A stretch of DNA of 64,000 nucleotides from an uncultured Pseudomonadota bacterium (GTDB lineage Bacteria; Pseudomonadota; Gammaproteobacteria; Burkholderiales; SG8-39), in assembly GCA_903834835.1 (NCBI GenBank), contig CAILKO010000029.1, forward strand, positions 1 through 64,000. Direction: 5' to 3'. How positions within the stretch are numbered: position 1 is the stretch's first letter; every line of letters begins with the position of its first letter. The notes beneath the pieces were generated by a model. The model saw nothing but the letters and a program-made list of their open reading frames with translations, ran no database searches and had not been told where the DNA came from. Shown here piece by piece: positions 16,536-25,010 of this stretch. A program made the translations under genes and the position numbers.

Positions 16536-17390
16536 ATGATCTGGTTCCAGGTGCTGGCCAGCGGGCTCAGTCTGAGCGGCTATTACGCGCTGCTGTCGCT
16601 CGGCTTTGCGCTCATCTTTTCGACTTTCAATATTTTTCATATCGCGCATGCGGCCGTGTTTGGCGCTGCGGGCTACATATTCTTTGGTCTGACGCGCAGC
16701 CTCGCATGGAATCCCTGGGCCGCAGGCACCGTTGCGGTGCTCGGTGCCGCCGTCTTCGGCTGGTTCATCGATCTGCTGCTCTATCGACCCATCCTGCGCC
16801 GGGGCGGTGGCATGTTCAGCGTGTTCATCGCTTCGCTCGGGCTGACCTTGATCTTCGAGGCGGTCGTGCTAGCCCTGACCGGAGGATCGCTTAGCGTGGC
16901 GCGTGAAGGCGCGCTGCAGCTGGTCGAATTCGGGTCGGTAGCGATCCGGCTTTACGATATCGCCATCGTGCTCATCGTGGGGGTGCTGTACGGGCTGGCC
17001 TATCTCTGGGTGATGCGCACGCGCACGGGGATGGCCATCCGTGCGCTGTCAAACAACGAAGGCCTTGCGAGGGTGGTCGGGGTGAACACGATGCGCACCC
17101 GGCACTCGGTATTCCTGGTGGCTTCCGCGCTTGCGGGTGTTGCCGGCGTATTCACCGCCTTCGACTCCGGCATCACGCCGACCGCCGGAACCCAGGTGCT
17201 CTTCATCATTTTCGTCGCCGTCCTCGTGGGGGGATCGGTCAATATCTTCCTTGGGGCACTGGTCGGAAGCCTCCTGATGGGTATCGTCACGGCGGTCGCC
17301 GGGTTCATCAATCCGCAGTGGGTCAGTGTCTGCGTGTTCGGGATCCTGATCCTGCTGCTGATCTTCCGCCCGCGCGGGCTGCTGGCCTAG
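16536..17390 (+). CDS. Branched-chain-type ABC transporter permease (LivH-like)
   Basis: An inner-membrane permease of about 284 residues with eight or so hydrophobic helices, opening with the LivH pattern GLSLSGYYALLSLGFALIFSTF. A conserved cytoplasmic loop (MAIRALSNNEGLARVVGVN) contacts the ATPases. An in-frame ATG at 16521 is the alternative start. It follows the binding protein after a hairpin-containing 100-bp gap and is closely followed by the livM-like gene. Confidence 0.88.
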   Translation: MIWFQVLASGLSLSGYYALLSLGFALIFSTFNIFHIAHAAVFGAAGYIFFGLTRSLAWNPWAAGTVAVLGAAVFGWFIDLLLYRPILRRGGGMFSVFIASLGLTLIFEAVVLALTGGSLSVAREGALQLVEFGSVAIRLYDIAIVLIVGVLYGLAYLWVMRTRTGMAIRALSNNEGLARVVGVNTMRTRHSVFLVASALAGVAGVFTAFDSGITPTAGTQVLFIIFVAVLVGGSVNIFLGALVGSLLMGIVTAVAGFINPQWVSVCVFGILILLLIFRPRGLLA

Positions 17391-17401
17391 GGGCGCGAAC
17401 G

Positions 17402-18262
17402 ATGGACTACTACTTCTTCGTGATGACGGTGATCTGCATCTGGATCATGGTCAGTCTCGCCACCAACATGGTGATCGGCTACGCGGGGCTGTTCAGCATG
17501 GGTCATGTGACCTACATGGCGGTCGGTGCCTATACCTCGGCAGTTCTGAATATCCTGTACGGCGTCAACTATATGGTCACGATCCCGATTGCCATCCTGG
17601 CGACGGCGGTCTTCGCATTCCTGACCTATCTGCCGCTGATGCGACTGGCCGCTTTCCCGTTCGGTCTGGCGACACTGGGGATGAACGTCGTGATCGTCGA
17701 TCTGATACACATTGCCGCGCCGCGTGTGCCGGGGTCCGAGGGTCTGTTCGGCATGAAGACGCCGGAATTCATGGCGAGCGGGCCGTGGCGTTTCGTGTTT
17801 GTCGCGGTGTTGACCGTTCTGTGCGTCGCACTTGTTCGCCATGTCCTCAACTCGCCTTTCGGGCGGACACTCAGGGCGATTCGCGACAAGCCCGAAGCAG
17901 CCGAGGCGGCGGGCAAGGATCCGCGCTGGTACCGGACGGTGATCTGGACACTGTCCGGCGCGGTCGCAGGACTTGCGGGCGCGCTGTACGCGACGACGCT
18001 GTTCTATATCGACCCGACCGTGTTCGTGGTCGCGTTCTCCTTCAACGTTCTCGTGTATATCGGCGTGGGCGGACTGGCGAGCATACTCGGGTCGGTCCTC
18101 GGGCCGCTGCTGCTCATCACGTTTTCCGAGTCCCTGCGCTTTGCGGGTTTGCCGAGCGACATCTCCGGACCGGTGCAGCAGATCGTATATGGCGCGCTGC
18201 TGATCGTGCTGATGATGTTCAGGCGCCGGGGCCTGGTGGGCAACTATGAGTTCAAGGATTGA
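17402..18262 (+). CDS. Branched-chain-type ABC transporter permease (LivM-like)
   Basis: The second permease, 286 residues and strongly hydrophobic. The LivM-type motif GYAGLFSMGHVTYMAVGAYTSA is near residue 25, and the coupling loop GRTLRAIRDKPEAAEAAGKD appears at about residue 160. The ATG at 17402 lies 9 bp after the livH-like stop. It forms the heterodimeric channel with LivH. Confidence 0.88.
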   Translation: MDYYFFVMTVICIWIMVSLATNMVIGYAGLFSMGHVTYMAVGAYTSAVLNILYGVNYMVTIPIAILATAVFAFLTYLPLMRLAAFPFGLATLGMNVVIVDLIHIAAPRVPGSEGLFGMKTPEFMASGPWRFVFVAVLTVLCVALVRHVLNSPFGRTLRAIRDKPEAAEAAGKDPRWYRTVIWTLSGAVAGLAGALYATTLFYIDPTVFVVAFSFNVLVYIGVGGLASILGSVLGPLLLITFSESLRFAGLPSDISGPVQQIVYGALLIVLMMFRRRGLVGNYEFKD

Positions 18263-18279
18263 CGTGCCGCGGGGACGAC

Positions 18280-19032
18280 ATGCTGAAAGTTGAAGGACTG
18301 GCGAAGCACTTCGGCGGCGTCACGGTGTTTACCGGCGTCAGCTTCGAGGCTGCGACCGGACAGGTGACCGCACTGATCGGCCCGAACGGCGCCGGGAAGT
18401 CGACGATGGTCAACATCATCTGCGGGGTGTTTCCCGGCGATGCGGGCACGATCGAGAAGGACGGACGCAACCTCAAGGACATCACACCCGCTCGCGCGGT
18501 CGAGGCGGGGATCGCACGCACCTACCAGGACGTGCGCCTGTTCCCCACGCTGACGCTGGCGGAGAACGTGCTGGTTGCATTTCCAGGCCAGGCGGGGGAT
18601 CAGGTGCACAGACTGTTCATGCCGGGATGGAAGGCTCAGGAACGGCGCAATCGAGAACAGGCGCTCGCGCTGCTTTCCGAACTCGGCATCGCCGACTACG
18701 CGGACACTGAGGCCGAACAGGTGCCCTTCGGGGTCCAGCGTCTCGCGACCGTGGCGCGCGCAGCGGCGACCGGAGCGGACACCCTGCTGCTGGACGAACC
18801 GGCAGCCGGCATCGAGACCGCGCACATCCCGCGCCTCACAGGATGCGTGAAGCGTCTGCGTGACGAAGGCAGAACCGTGGTGTTCATCGATCACAACGTC
18901 GATGTCGTCGCCGAAGTGGCCGACCAGGTCGTGGTGCTGCAGGGCACGGTCATCGCCTCTGGCGACACGGAGAGCGTCCTGCGGAACGAACAGGTCATCA
19001 AGGAATATCTGGGCAGGATCTATGATGCTTGA
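18280..19032 (+). CDS. ABC transporter ATP-binding protein (LivG-like)
   Basis: A 250-residue ATPase. Walker A is GPNGAGKST, Walker B TLLLDEPAAG, and the H-loop IDHN. The signature region reads VPFGVQRLATVARA in place of LSGGQ, as is usual in LivG proteins. The ATG at 18280 follows the livM-like stop by 17 nt with GGGGAC in front. Its 3' end overlaps the livF-like start. Confidence 0.88.
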   Translation: MLKVEGLAKHFGGVTVFTGVSFEAATGQVTALIGPNGAGKSTMVNIICGVFPGDAGTIEKDGRNLKDITPARAVEAGIARTYQDVRLFPTLTLAENVLVAFPGQAGDQVHRLFMPGWKAQERRNREQALALLSELGIADYADTEAEQVPFGVQRLATVARAAATGADTLLLDEPAAGIETAHIPRLTGCVKRLRDEGRTVVFIDHNVDVVAEVADQVVVLQGTVIASGDTESVLRNEQVIKEYLGRIYDA

Positions 19033-19747
19033 GGTCGAAGGGCTGGTCAGCGGGTACGGAAAATTTCAGGTCCTGCGCGACCTGAGCCTGCACGTGCCGC
19101 AGGGTCAGGTCGTCGCGCTCCTGGGTCACAACGGTGCGGGGAAATCGACGACGCTCAAGTCGCTCTTCGGCGTCCTGCCGCGATGGTCGGGCAGCGTGCG
19201 CTACAAGGGGCAGGCGCACGACGTCACGGATAGTGCGACCAATGCGCGCATGGGCTTGCGTTATGTGCCTCAGGAGCGGAATACCTTCCCCGGATTGCCG
19301 GTCGAGGTCAACCTGAAACTCGGCATCCATGGTGTGGCCGCCGATATCGCGCTGACCGAGAAGCGTATTGCGGAGGTCTATGAGCTCTTTCCCGTACTTT
19401 ACGAACGTCGGGGGAGCCTCGCGCAGGTGCTTAGCGGCGGGGAGCGGCAGATGCTTGCGATCTCGCTGGCGCTGATGACCGCGCCGGAACTGCTGCTGCT
19501 TGACGAGCCATCGCTGGGCCTCGCGCCGGTCGCGGTTCAGCGGCTGTTCGATGCGCTGGGCAAGATGCAGCGCGAGCGCGGCCTGTCGATCCTGCTCGTG
19601 GAGCAGAACATGAACGAGGCCCTGCGACTGGCGCACAGCGTGTACGTGATGCAGGAGGGCAGCATCGTGTTCCATGGTCCGGCGACCGAGCGGGAGGAGA
19701 TCATCCGCCATCTCTGGGGTCTGCATCAGGAAGGGAAACCATCCTGA
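19022..19747 (+). CDS. ABC transporter ATP-binding protein (LivF-like)
   Basis: A 241-residue ATPase. Walker A is GHNGAGKST, the signature LSGGERQ, Walker B LLLLDEPSLGLAP, and the H-loop VEQN. It starts at tandem ATG codons (19022/19025) inside the end of the livG-like gene, so it is translationally coupled. It completes the five-gene importer attached to the aromatic operon. Confidence 0.9.
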   Translation: MMLEVEGLVSGYGKFQVLRDLSLHVPQGQVVALLGHNGAGKSTTLKSLFGVLPRWSGSVRYKGQAHDVTDSATNARMGLRYVPQERNTFPGLPVEVNLKLGIHGVAADIALTEKRIAEVYELFPVLYERRGSLAQVLSGGERQMLAISLALMTAPELLLLDEPSLGLAPVAVQRLFDALGKMQRERGLSILLVEQNMNEALRLAHSVYVMQEGSIVFHGPATEREEIIRHLWGLHQEGKPS

Positions 19748-20069
19748 TGCATGGGGTGGCCGCCGGAGTTGTACTCCGCGCTTGATTCGAGCGCCTACTG
19801 CGCAGGACGGACCCCGTCCCTGGCAACTTGAATCCGCACGACGCTCAGCCCGCCCTCGCTCTGGCGAGCAGTCAGGAGTTTGCCGTCGAAGTCAGCGATC
19901 GTGGCGCGGGTCTGTCTCGGTGAACAGGAACTGTCCCCGGGGAGTTCCACATGTTCTGGAATTCCGCTAGCAGGGGCGCCTGGCACCCGGCGCGGTATGC
20001 TGGAATCGCCTACCATCTGCCCCCGTCACAGGTCAGTCATTCTCCGAACAACCCGAACACGAGAAAGCC
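19748..20069. other. 322-bp gap between livF-like gene and CoA-transferase
   Basis: No convincing gene is present. A short minus-strand open frame (19795-20016) ends in sequence such as ATIADFDGKLLTARQ that faintly resembles the C-terminus of a carbon-nitrogen hydrolase. It could be a decayed remnant, but the support is weak. A modest Shine-Dalgarno sequence and the promoter for the downstream gene should lie near 20000-20060. Confidence 0.25.
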
Positions 20070-21254
20070 ATGAAGCCGCTGCAGGGTGTGAAAGTCATCG
20101 AGATGGGGCAGTTGATCGCTGGCCCGTTTGCCGGCAAGTTCTTCGCCGATTTCGGCGCCGAAGTCATCAAGATCGAACCGCCGGAAGGCGATCCGCTGCG
20201 ACGCTGGCGCAAGCTGCATGAAGGTACCTCGCTCTGGTGGCATGTCCAGAACCGCGGCAAACAGTCCGTGACGCTCAACCTGCGCAGCGAGGCCGGCCAG
20301 CAGGTCGCGCGGCGCCTGATACGCGAGGCCGACGTTCTGATCGAGAATTTCCGCCCCGGTGCGCTGGAGAAATGGGGCCTCGGCTATGACCGGCTTGCGG
20401 CCGAGAATCCGGGGCTCGTCATGCTGAGGCTTTCAGGATTCGGCCAGGACGGCCCCTACCGTGACCAGACCGGGTTCGGATCGGTCGGTGAGTCGATGGG
20501 TGGCCTGCGCTATGTCACGGGCACGCCGGGCGAGGCGCCGGTCCGGCCGAATATCTCGATCGGCGACGCGCTCGCATCGCTGCATGGCGTCATTGGCACC
20601 ATGATGGCGCTGCATCACCGCAACATGAACCAGGGCAAGGGGCAGGTAGTCGATGTCGCACTGTACGAAGCGGTATTCAACATGATGGAGGGCGCGCTGC
20701 CTGAATACGCGATGTATGGCGAAAACCGGGAGCGCGAGGGCACGGCGATGAGCGGCATCGCGCCGACCAATACCTATCTCACGCGCGACAGGCAGTACAT
20801 CGTCATCGGCGGGAACGGGGACAGTATCTTCAAGCGGTTGATGAGCCTGATCGGTCGGGATGATCTCGGCAATGATCCGTCGCTTGCCGACAATGCGGGC
20901 AGGGTTGTGCGGGTCAAGGAGCTCGACCTCGCGATCGGCGAGTGGACCGCGCGGCACAGCGTGGACGAAGCGGTCGCCCTGCTGACCGGCGCGCAGGTGC
21001 CGAACGGCAAGATCTTCAGCATGGCCGACATCGCGCGCGACCCGCAGTATGTCGCGCGCGGCATGATTCGCGACATTCTCCTGAAGGACGGCACCGCCTT
21101 GAAGGTCCCGGGGGTCATTCCGAAGCTATCGGGGACGCCGGGGGACGTGGATGCGATCGGTCCGGATCTGGGGGAGCATACGGACGCTGTGCTCGGTCGG
21201 CACGGGTTTGACGCCGAGGAGATCGCCCGGTTTCGGGCAGAGAAGGTGGTCTGA
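20070..21254 (+). CDS. CaiB/BaiF family (family III) CoA-transferase
   Basis: This moves coenzyme A between organic acids. The family start LQGVKVIEMGQLIAGPFAGKFFADFGAEVIKIEPP is complete, and the catalytic Asp is expected in the SIGDALASLHG segment near residue 170. The length of 394 residues is typical. It follows the aromatic transport and degradation cluster on the same strand after a 320-bp gap, so it may activate a ring-cleavage product or be an independent unit. The substrate is unknown. Confidence 0.9.
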   Translation: MKPLQGVKVIEMGQLIAGPFAGKFFADFGAEVIKIEPPEGDPLRRWRKLHEGTSLWWHVQNRGKQSVTLNLRSEAGQQVARRLIREADVLIENFRPGALEKWGLGYDRLAAENPGLVMLRLSGFGQDGPYRDQTGFGSVGESMGGLRYVTGTPGEAPVRPNISIGDALASLHGVIGTMMALHHRNMNQGKGQVVDVALYEAVFNMMEGALPEYAMYGENREREGTAMSGIAPTNTYLTRDRQYIVIGGNGDSIFKRLMSLIGRDDLGNDPSLADNAGRVVRVKELDLAIGEWTARHSVDEAVALLTGAQVPNGKIFSMADIARDPQYVARGMIRDILLKDGTALKVPGVIPKLSGTPGDVDAIGPDLGEHTDAVLGRHGFDAEEIARFRAEKVV

Positions 21255-21291
21255 GCGGTGGACGGGCGGAATCCGCTTGAATTCTGTGATA

Positions 21292-21311
21292 TAGTAACAA
21301 ATATGTTACTA
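21292..21311. promoter_or_regulatory. Palindromic element, copy B (upstream of creatininase-family gene)
   Basis: TAGTAACAAATATGTTACTA has perfect 8-bp half-sites around a 4-nt AT centre. It ends 3 nt before the preferred ATG at 21315 and starts 37 bp after the CoA-transferase stop. It is the same motif as copies A, C, D and E. A protein bound here would block translation-initiation-region transcription of the downstream gene. Confidence 0.6.
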
Positions 21312-21314
21312 CCT

Positions 21315-22148
21315 ATGGCGCGCAGGGCGATTCTTCTTCCCCTTTGCGGGATCCTGGCGTTATGTGTGTCCGTCTCCGGGTTGCAGGCGGCGAGCACCCC
21401 TGCAAAGGCGCCCGTTCAGCCGCTCCAGGCGCGGGTCCACACCGAGGAAATGACCTGGGTCGAGGTGCGCGATGCGATCGCCGCGGGCAAGACCACCGCG
21501 ATCATCTATTTCGGCAGCACCGAGCAAAGCGGCCCGCACATGGTGCTCGGCCGGCACACGATCATCGCGCGCTACCTGGCAGGGGAAGTCGCGCGTCGTC
21601 TCGGGAACGCGCTGGTCTACCCGGTGCTGCCGGTGGCGCCGACCGGTCCTTTCTCGACCTCGGGCGGACATCTTGCTTTCCCGGGGACCGTGAGCCTGTT
21701 CGACGAAACCTATGCGCGTCTCGCCTCCGACGTCGCGCGCAGCGCGTTGATCGCGGGATTTCGTCTGGTGGTCGTCATGGGCGATCACGGCGGGGGGCAG
21801 TACACGCTGAAACGAGCAACCGAGGCGCTCGATCTGGAAGCAAGGACGCATGGCGCGAAGGTTCGCTACGTGCCGGATGTCTACTTCAAGGCGCGGGAAC
21901 TCGCCAGGGCCGAACTGCTGCGCCTCAAGCTGCCTGTCGGGACGCACGCGGACATCGTGGATACCTCGGAGCTTATGTATCTGGATACCGCGGGTACGCT
22001 GGTCCGCCGTAACCGGATGGAACTCGGCAATGAACGCAACGGCGTCGAGGGCGACCCGCGTCGCGCAACGGCCGAGCTCGGGCGGCGTTTTCTCGAATAC
22101 AAGGTATCGATCGCGGTAGACCGCATCCTGGCTGCCGCGCAGGAATGA
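21315..22148 (+). CDS. Creatininase-family amidohydrolase, exported
   Basis: A 277-residue protein with a signal peptide (ARRAILLPLCGILALCVSVSGLQA split around the hydrophobic core) followed by a creatininase fold. The usual metal motif EQHGPH is altered to EQSGPH, and the later NGHGGN appears as GDHGGGQ, so metal binding may differ from creatinine amidohydrolase. Periplasmic members of this family are common in proteobacteria but poorly characterised. The ATG at 21315 is preferred because the signal peptide begins there; ATG 21303 lies inside palindrome copy B. There is no clear Shine-Dalgarno sequence. Confidence 0.78.
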   Translation: MARRAILLPLCGILALCVSVSGLQAASTPAKAPVQPLQARVHTEEMTWVEVRDAIAAGKTTAIIYFGSTEQSGPHMVLGRHTIIARYLAGEVARRLGNALVYPVLPVAPTGPFSTSGGHLAFPGTVSLFDETYARLASDVARSALIAGFRLVVVMGDHGGGQYTLKRATEALDLEARTHGAKVRYVPDVYFKARELARAELLRLKLPVGTHADIVDTSELMYLDTAGTLVRRNRMELGNERNGVEGDPRRATAELGRRFLEYKVSIAVDRILAAAQE

Positions 22149-22187
22149 CCCCCGGGCGGCTCGAGCCCGGAGATCGTTCCACAGGCA

Positions 22188-22652
22188 CTAGCCGAGGCTG
22201 CGCAGGACTTCCAGCAGTTCGGCGCTCTCGGGGATGGTTCCCGGCGCGTAGGCCTTCGCGTACCGGATGACGCCTTCCCGGTCGATGACAAAGGCCGAGC
22301 GCCCGTCAATGCCGCGTTCCTCGTTGAATATCCCGTAGGCCCGGCCTGTCGCGCCGTGCGGCCAGTAGTCGGACAGCAGCGGGAAGGGCAGATGGCCCAG
22401 CTGTTCGTCCCAGACCTTCAGGCTCGGCAGCGTATCGGCGCTGATCTGGAGAATTTCAACGTTCAGCTGTTTGAAAGATTCGTAGTTCGCACGGAACCCG
22501 GTGACCTGATTCTTTCATCCACCCGTGAAGGCGAACGGCAGGAAGGATACGACCGTTGCACGGCCGCGGAAATCCGCAAGCGCGAGCTTCTTGTCGGTAT
22601 GGCTGTTGAGGCTGAGTTCCGGAGCTTTGCTACCTGGCTGCACTATGCTCAT
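22188..22652 (-). CDS. ahpE: AhpE-like 1-Cys peroxiredoxin with in-frame UGA at the catalytic position (probable selenoprotein)
   Basis: This is a thiol peroxidase family that reduces peroxides. Translation from the ATG at 22652 (GGAG upstream) gives 45 residues ending PFAFTGG, then TGA (22515-22517), then a further 108 residues in the same frame. These continue the peroxiredoxin fold without interruption (NQVTGF, FPLLSDYWPHGA, AYGIFNEERGIDGRSAFV) to a TAG at 22188. The UGA falls exactly where the peroxidatic Cys of FTGxC stands in AhpE-like enzymes. The protein has no Cys codon anywhere, so selenocysteine-46 would be the only redox residue. A hairpin follows the UGA directly. The alternative is a nonsense mutation, but the intact downstream frame and the exact position argue against it. 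Sec-containing peroxiredoxins are known in other bacteria. Confidence 0.82.
22473..22516 (-). promoter_or_regulatory. Candidate bacterial SECIS hairpin after the UGA codon
   Basis: On the coding (minus) strand the lower stem pairs GAAAGAATC, beginning inside the UGA, with GAATCTTTC (8 of 9 pairs). An upper stem GGTTC/GAACT at 22484-22498 closes a CGTGC loop that starts 22 nt after the UGA and has G at loop position 2. Size (about 44 nt), distance and loop G agree with bacterial SECIS elements read by SelB. Folding was done by eye. Confidence 0.6.
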
Positions 22653-22826
22653 GGCGGTCTCCTCGTGCTGCTGTGGTCCGCGGGCGGATGCGCGCGGCGG
22701 CGCAACGGCGCCTTCCCGGAGCATAGCGGCGGGCTCGCGACTCTGCAATGTGCGCATCGGGCGGGGCGGCGGTGGTCACGGGTAAACTCGGGTGCTGCGA
22801 TACCCCACTCAATCAGAGGATTTCAA

Positions 22827-23318
22827 ATGGCCGGACAGGAAAAGAAGGTCGCTGGCAGCGACGAACAGCAACTCGCGAAACTCGGTCAGGGCTATTACTG
22901 GCAGGATCTCAAGGTCGGACAGAAGTTCCGCACCTATCGCAGAACGATTACCGAAACCGACCTCGTCAGTTTCATCAACGTGACCGGGATGCTCGAGGCG
23001 ATCTTCATCGATGCAAACTACGAGGGCGCGGCGATACCCGGGCGCCTCGTGCCGGCGGCGCTGACCTACTCGTTGATCGAAGGCTTCGTGCTCCAGTCGA
23101 TGATTCAGGGCACAGGCCTCGCGATGCTGGAAATGGCGCAGAAAATACATGGCCCCGTGAAGGTCGGCGACAGCATCTGGGCCGTGGTCGAGGTGACCGA
23201 ACTGCGCCCGACCTCGAAGAACAATCGCGCGATCATTGCTTCGCAGACGGAAATCTTCAATCAGGATAACGAGCTGGTTCTTTCCTACACCTGCAAGCGG
23301 ATGCTTGCTGGCCGTTGA
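22827..23318 (+). CDS. MaoC-like / hot-dog fold hydratase
   Basis: A 163-residue protein. The MaoC-type opening is GYYWQDLKVGQKFRTYRRTITETDLVSFIN, followed by AIPGRLVPAALTYSLIEGF and a late hot-dog strand (VKVGDSIWAVVEVTEL). These proteins hydrate enoyl-CoA or act as acyl-CoA thioesterase-like dehydratases. AGAGGA precedes the ATG by 6 nt. It is transcribed away from the peroxiredoxin gene, 174 bp apart, and followed by the DUF4337 gene. Its acyl-CoA substrate cannot be told from sequence. Confidence 0.8.
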   Translation: MAGQEKKVAGSDEQQLAKLGQGYYWQDLKVGQKFRTYRRTITETDLVSFINVTGMLEAIFIDANYEGAAIPGRLVPAALTYSLIEGFVLQSMIQGTGLAMLEMAQKIHGPVKVGDSIWAVVEVTELRPTSKNNRAIIASQTEIFNQDNELVLSYTCKRMLAGR

Positions 23319-23378
23319 TCGAAGGCAGGGCGGATTGCCTGGGGGCAGCCTGCCCGATACCGAGGAGGAGTTCACACA

Positions 23379-23939
23379 GTGTCCGGCGGTGCTCACGTAG
23401 ATCATTCGAACAAACCGGTTGCGTTGCTGATTTCGGTGCTGGCGCTGGTGCTTGCCTTCTCCGAGACGCTGGGCAAGGCTGCCCAGACCAGCGCGCTGAA
23501 CGACAATATCGAGGCGGCGAACCTGTGGTCGTTCTACCAGGCCAAGACGATACGCATGACTGCGGTCAGGACCGCATCGGAATCGGCCGAGACGATGCTG
23601 GGAAGTCTCCCGGAAAAGCTGAGGCCTGCCGTCGAAAAGCGTATCGAGGACTGGCGCAAGACGGCCGCGCGTTACGACAGCGAACCGGACACCCAGGAAG
23701 GGCGCAAGGAACTCGCGGCCCGCGCCAAGGCTGCGGAGACCCGGCGCAATCATTCGATGGCCGCCTATCACTACTACGAGCTGTCGTCAGCCGCGGTGCA
23801 GATCGCGATAGTGCTTGCATCTGCGTCGATCATCACCGCGATTCCGGCTTTGTTATGGGTTGCGGCGTCGCTCGGCGTGCTGGGTGCGTTCGGTTGCGTG
23901 ATCGGCTACTTCTGGCCGACGGCGATACACCTGTCCTAG
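23379..23939 (+). CDS. DUF4337 membrane protein
   Basis: A 186-residue protein of the DUF4337 family. One N-terminal helix (LLISVLALVLAFSETLGKAAQ) is followed by the family segment LNDNIEAANLWSFYQAKTIRMT, a charged helical middle, and two C-terminal membrane helices (about 128-180). It starts at GTG 23379, with GAGGAGGAG ending 8 nt upstream. The function of the family is unknown. Confidence 0.85.
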   Translation: MSGGAHVDHSNKPVALLISVLALVLAFSETLGKAAQTSALNDNIEAANLWSFYQAKTIRMTAVRTASESAETMLGSLPEKLRPAVEKRIEDWRKTAARYDSEPDTQEGRKELAARAKAAETRRNHSMAAYHYYELSSAAVQIAIVLASASIITAIPALLWVAASLGVLGAFGCVIGYFWPTAIHLS

Positions 23940-23948
23940 AGGCGGGAT

Positions 23949-24914
23949 CTACTCCGCTTCGATGCCGGCCTCGGCCATTGCGCGCGTCCACTTGGCGGAT
24001 TCCGTTTTGACGCGCGCGGCGAGCTGTTCTGGTGTGCCGGGGGCGAGTTCCAGGCCGATGGGTGCGAAGCGCTCGCGTACCTCTTTCGCTTCGGCGCTGC
24101 GGCGTACCGCATCGTTCAGGCGGGCCACGACATCCCTGGGCGTCGCGGCAGGCGCGAAGAGCGCGAACCAGGCGATCAACTCATAGGACTTCAGGTCGGC
24201 TGCTTCGTTCACGGTCGGCACGTCGGGTGCCAGGGAGGAGCGCTGGGTACTCGTCACCGCGAGCGCGCGCACCTTGCCGGATTTCACGTGGGTAAGCGTG
24301 ACGGCGAGATCCGCCGTGAACATCTGCACCTGACCGCTGATGAGGTCGGTGACCGCGTTGGGCGAACTCTTGTAGGGCACGTGCACGAGCTTGATGCCGG
24401 TCATGGAGGCAAGCATTTCCGAGGACACGCGTTGCGAGGCGCTCGCGGTCGCAAAGGAGAGTGTGCCGGGTTTTGCCTTCGCAAGCGCGATGAACTCCTT
24501 CAGCGTTCTGGCGGGCACGTCGTTGTTGACGCAGACGAGCAGCGGGATCGAACCGATGAAGGACACGGGGGCGAAGTCCTTCTCGAAGTCGTAGGGAACT
24601 TTCTTCTGCAGGCTGTTGATGGCGGCGTTGGTGGTGTTCGTGCCGACCAGCAAGGTGTAGCCGTCCGGGGTTGCCTTGGCGACTGCGTCGGCGCCGATCG
24701 AGCCATTGGCGCCGGCGCGGTTGTCGACCAGCACCGGCTGACCCAGAATCTCCTGCAGCTTCTGGGCAATGATTCGTCCGACGGTATCGGTCGCGCTCGC
24801 CGGCGCGAATGGCACTATCATCCGGACCGGCCTGGACGGGAAGGACTGTGCGCTGGCGATGACCGGCATCAGGGACAGGGCGAGTGCGATGAGGGATCTG
24901 GCAGAGATATCCAT
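23949..24914 (-). CDS. Bug/TctC-family substrate receptor
   Basis: A second Bug-type periplasmic receptor of 321 residues. The signal peptide is SLIALALSLMPVIASA, then FPSRPVRMIVPFAPASATDTVGR, NRAGANGSIGADAVAKATPDGYTLL and VPYKSSPNAVTDLISGQVQ. It stands alone between a DUF4337 gene and purU, with no TctAB partner. The ligand is unknown. Confidence 0.88.
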   Translation of the reverse strand: MDISARSLIALALSLMPVIASAQSFPSRPVRMIVPFAPASATDTVGRIIAQKLQEILGQPVLVDNRAGANGSIGADAVAKATPDGYTLLVGTNTTNAAINSLQKKVPYDFEKDFAPVSFIGSIPLLVCVNNDVPARTLKEFIALAKAKPGTLSFATASASQRVSSEMLASMTGIKLVHVPYKSSPNAVTDLISGQVQMFTADLAVTLTHVKSGKVRALAVTSTQRSSLAPDVPTVNEAADLKSYELIAWFALFAPAATPRDVVARLNDAVRRSAEAKEVRERFAPIGLELAPGTPEQLAARVKTESAKWTRAMAEAGIEAE

Positions 24915-25010
24915 GAGGGTCACCGTGACTGAGAAATTGAAGGGGTATGGGGCCGTATGCGGCCGGGTCAGCCATTCTATCGGCCGAAGCCGGGGCCACG
25001 AGGGTGCGGT

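Noticed and set aside
22515-22517. Peroxiredoxin UGA as a simple pseudogene-causing mutation
   Set aside because: The downstream frame is intact to a proper stop, UGA replaces precisely the catalytic Cys, there is no other Cys, and a SECIS-like hairpin follows. Selenocysteine is the better explanation, though still to be proved.
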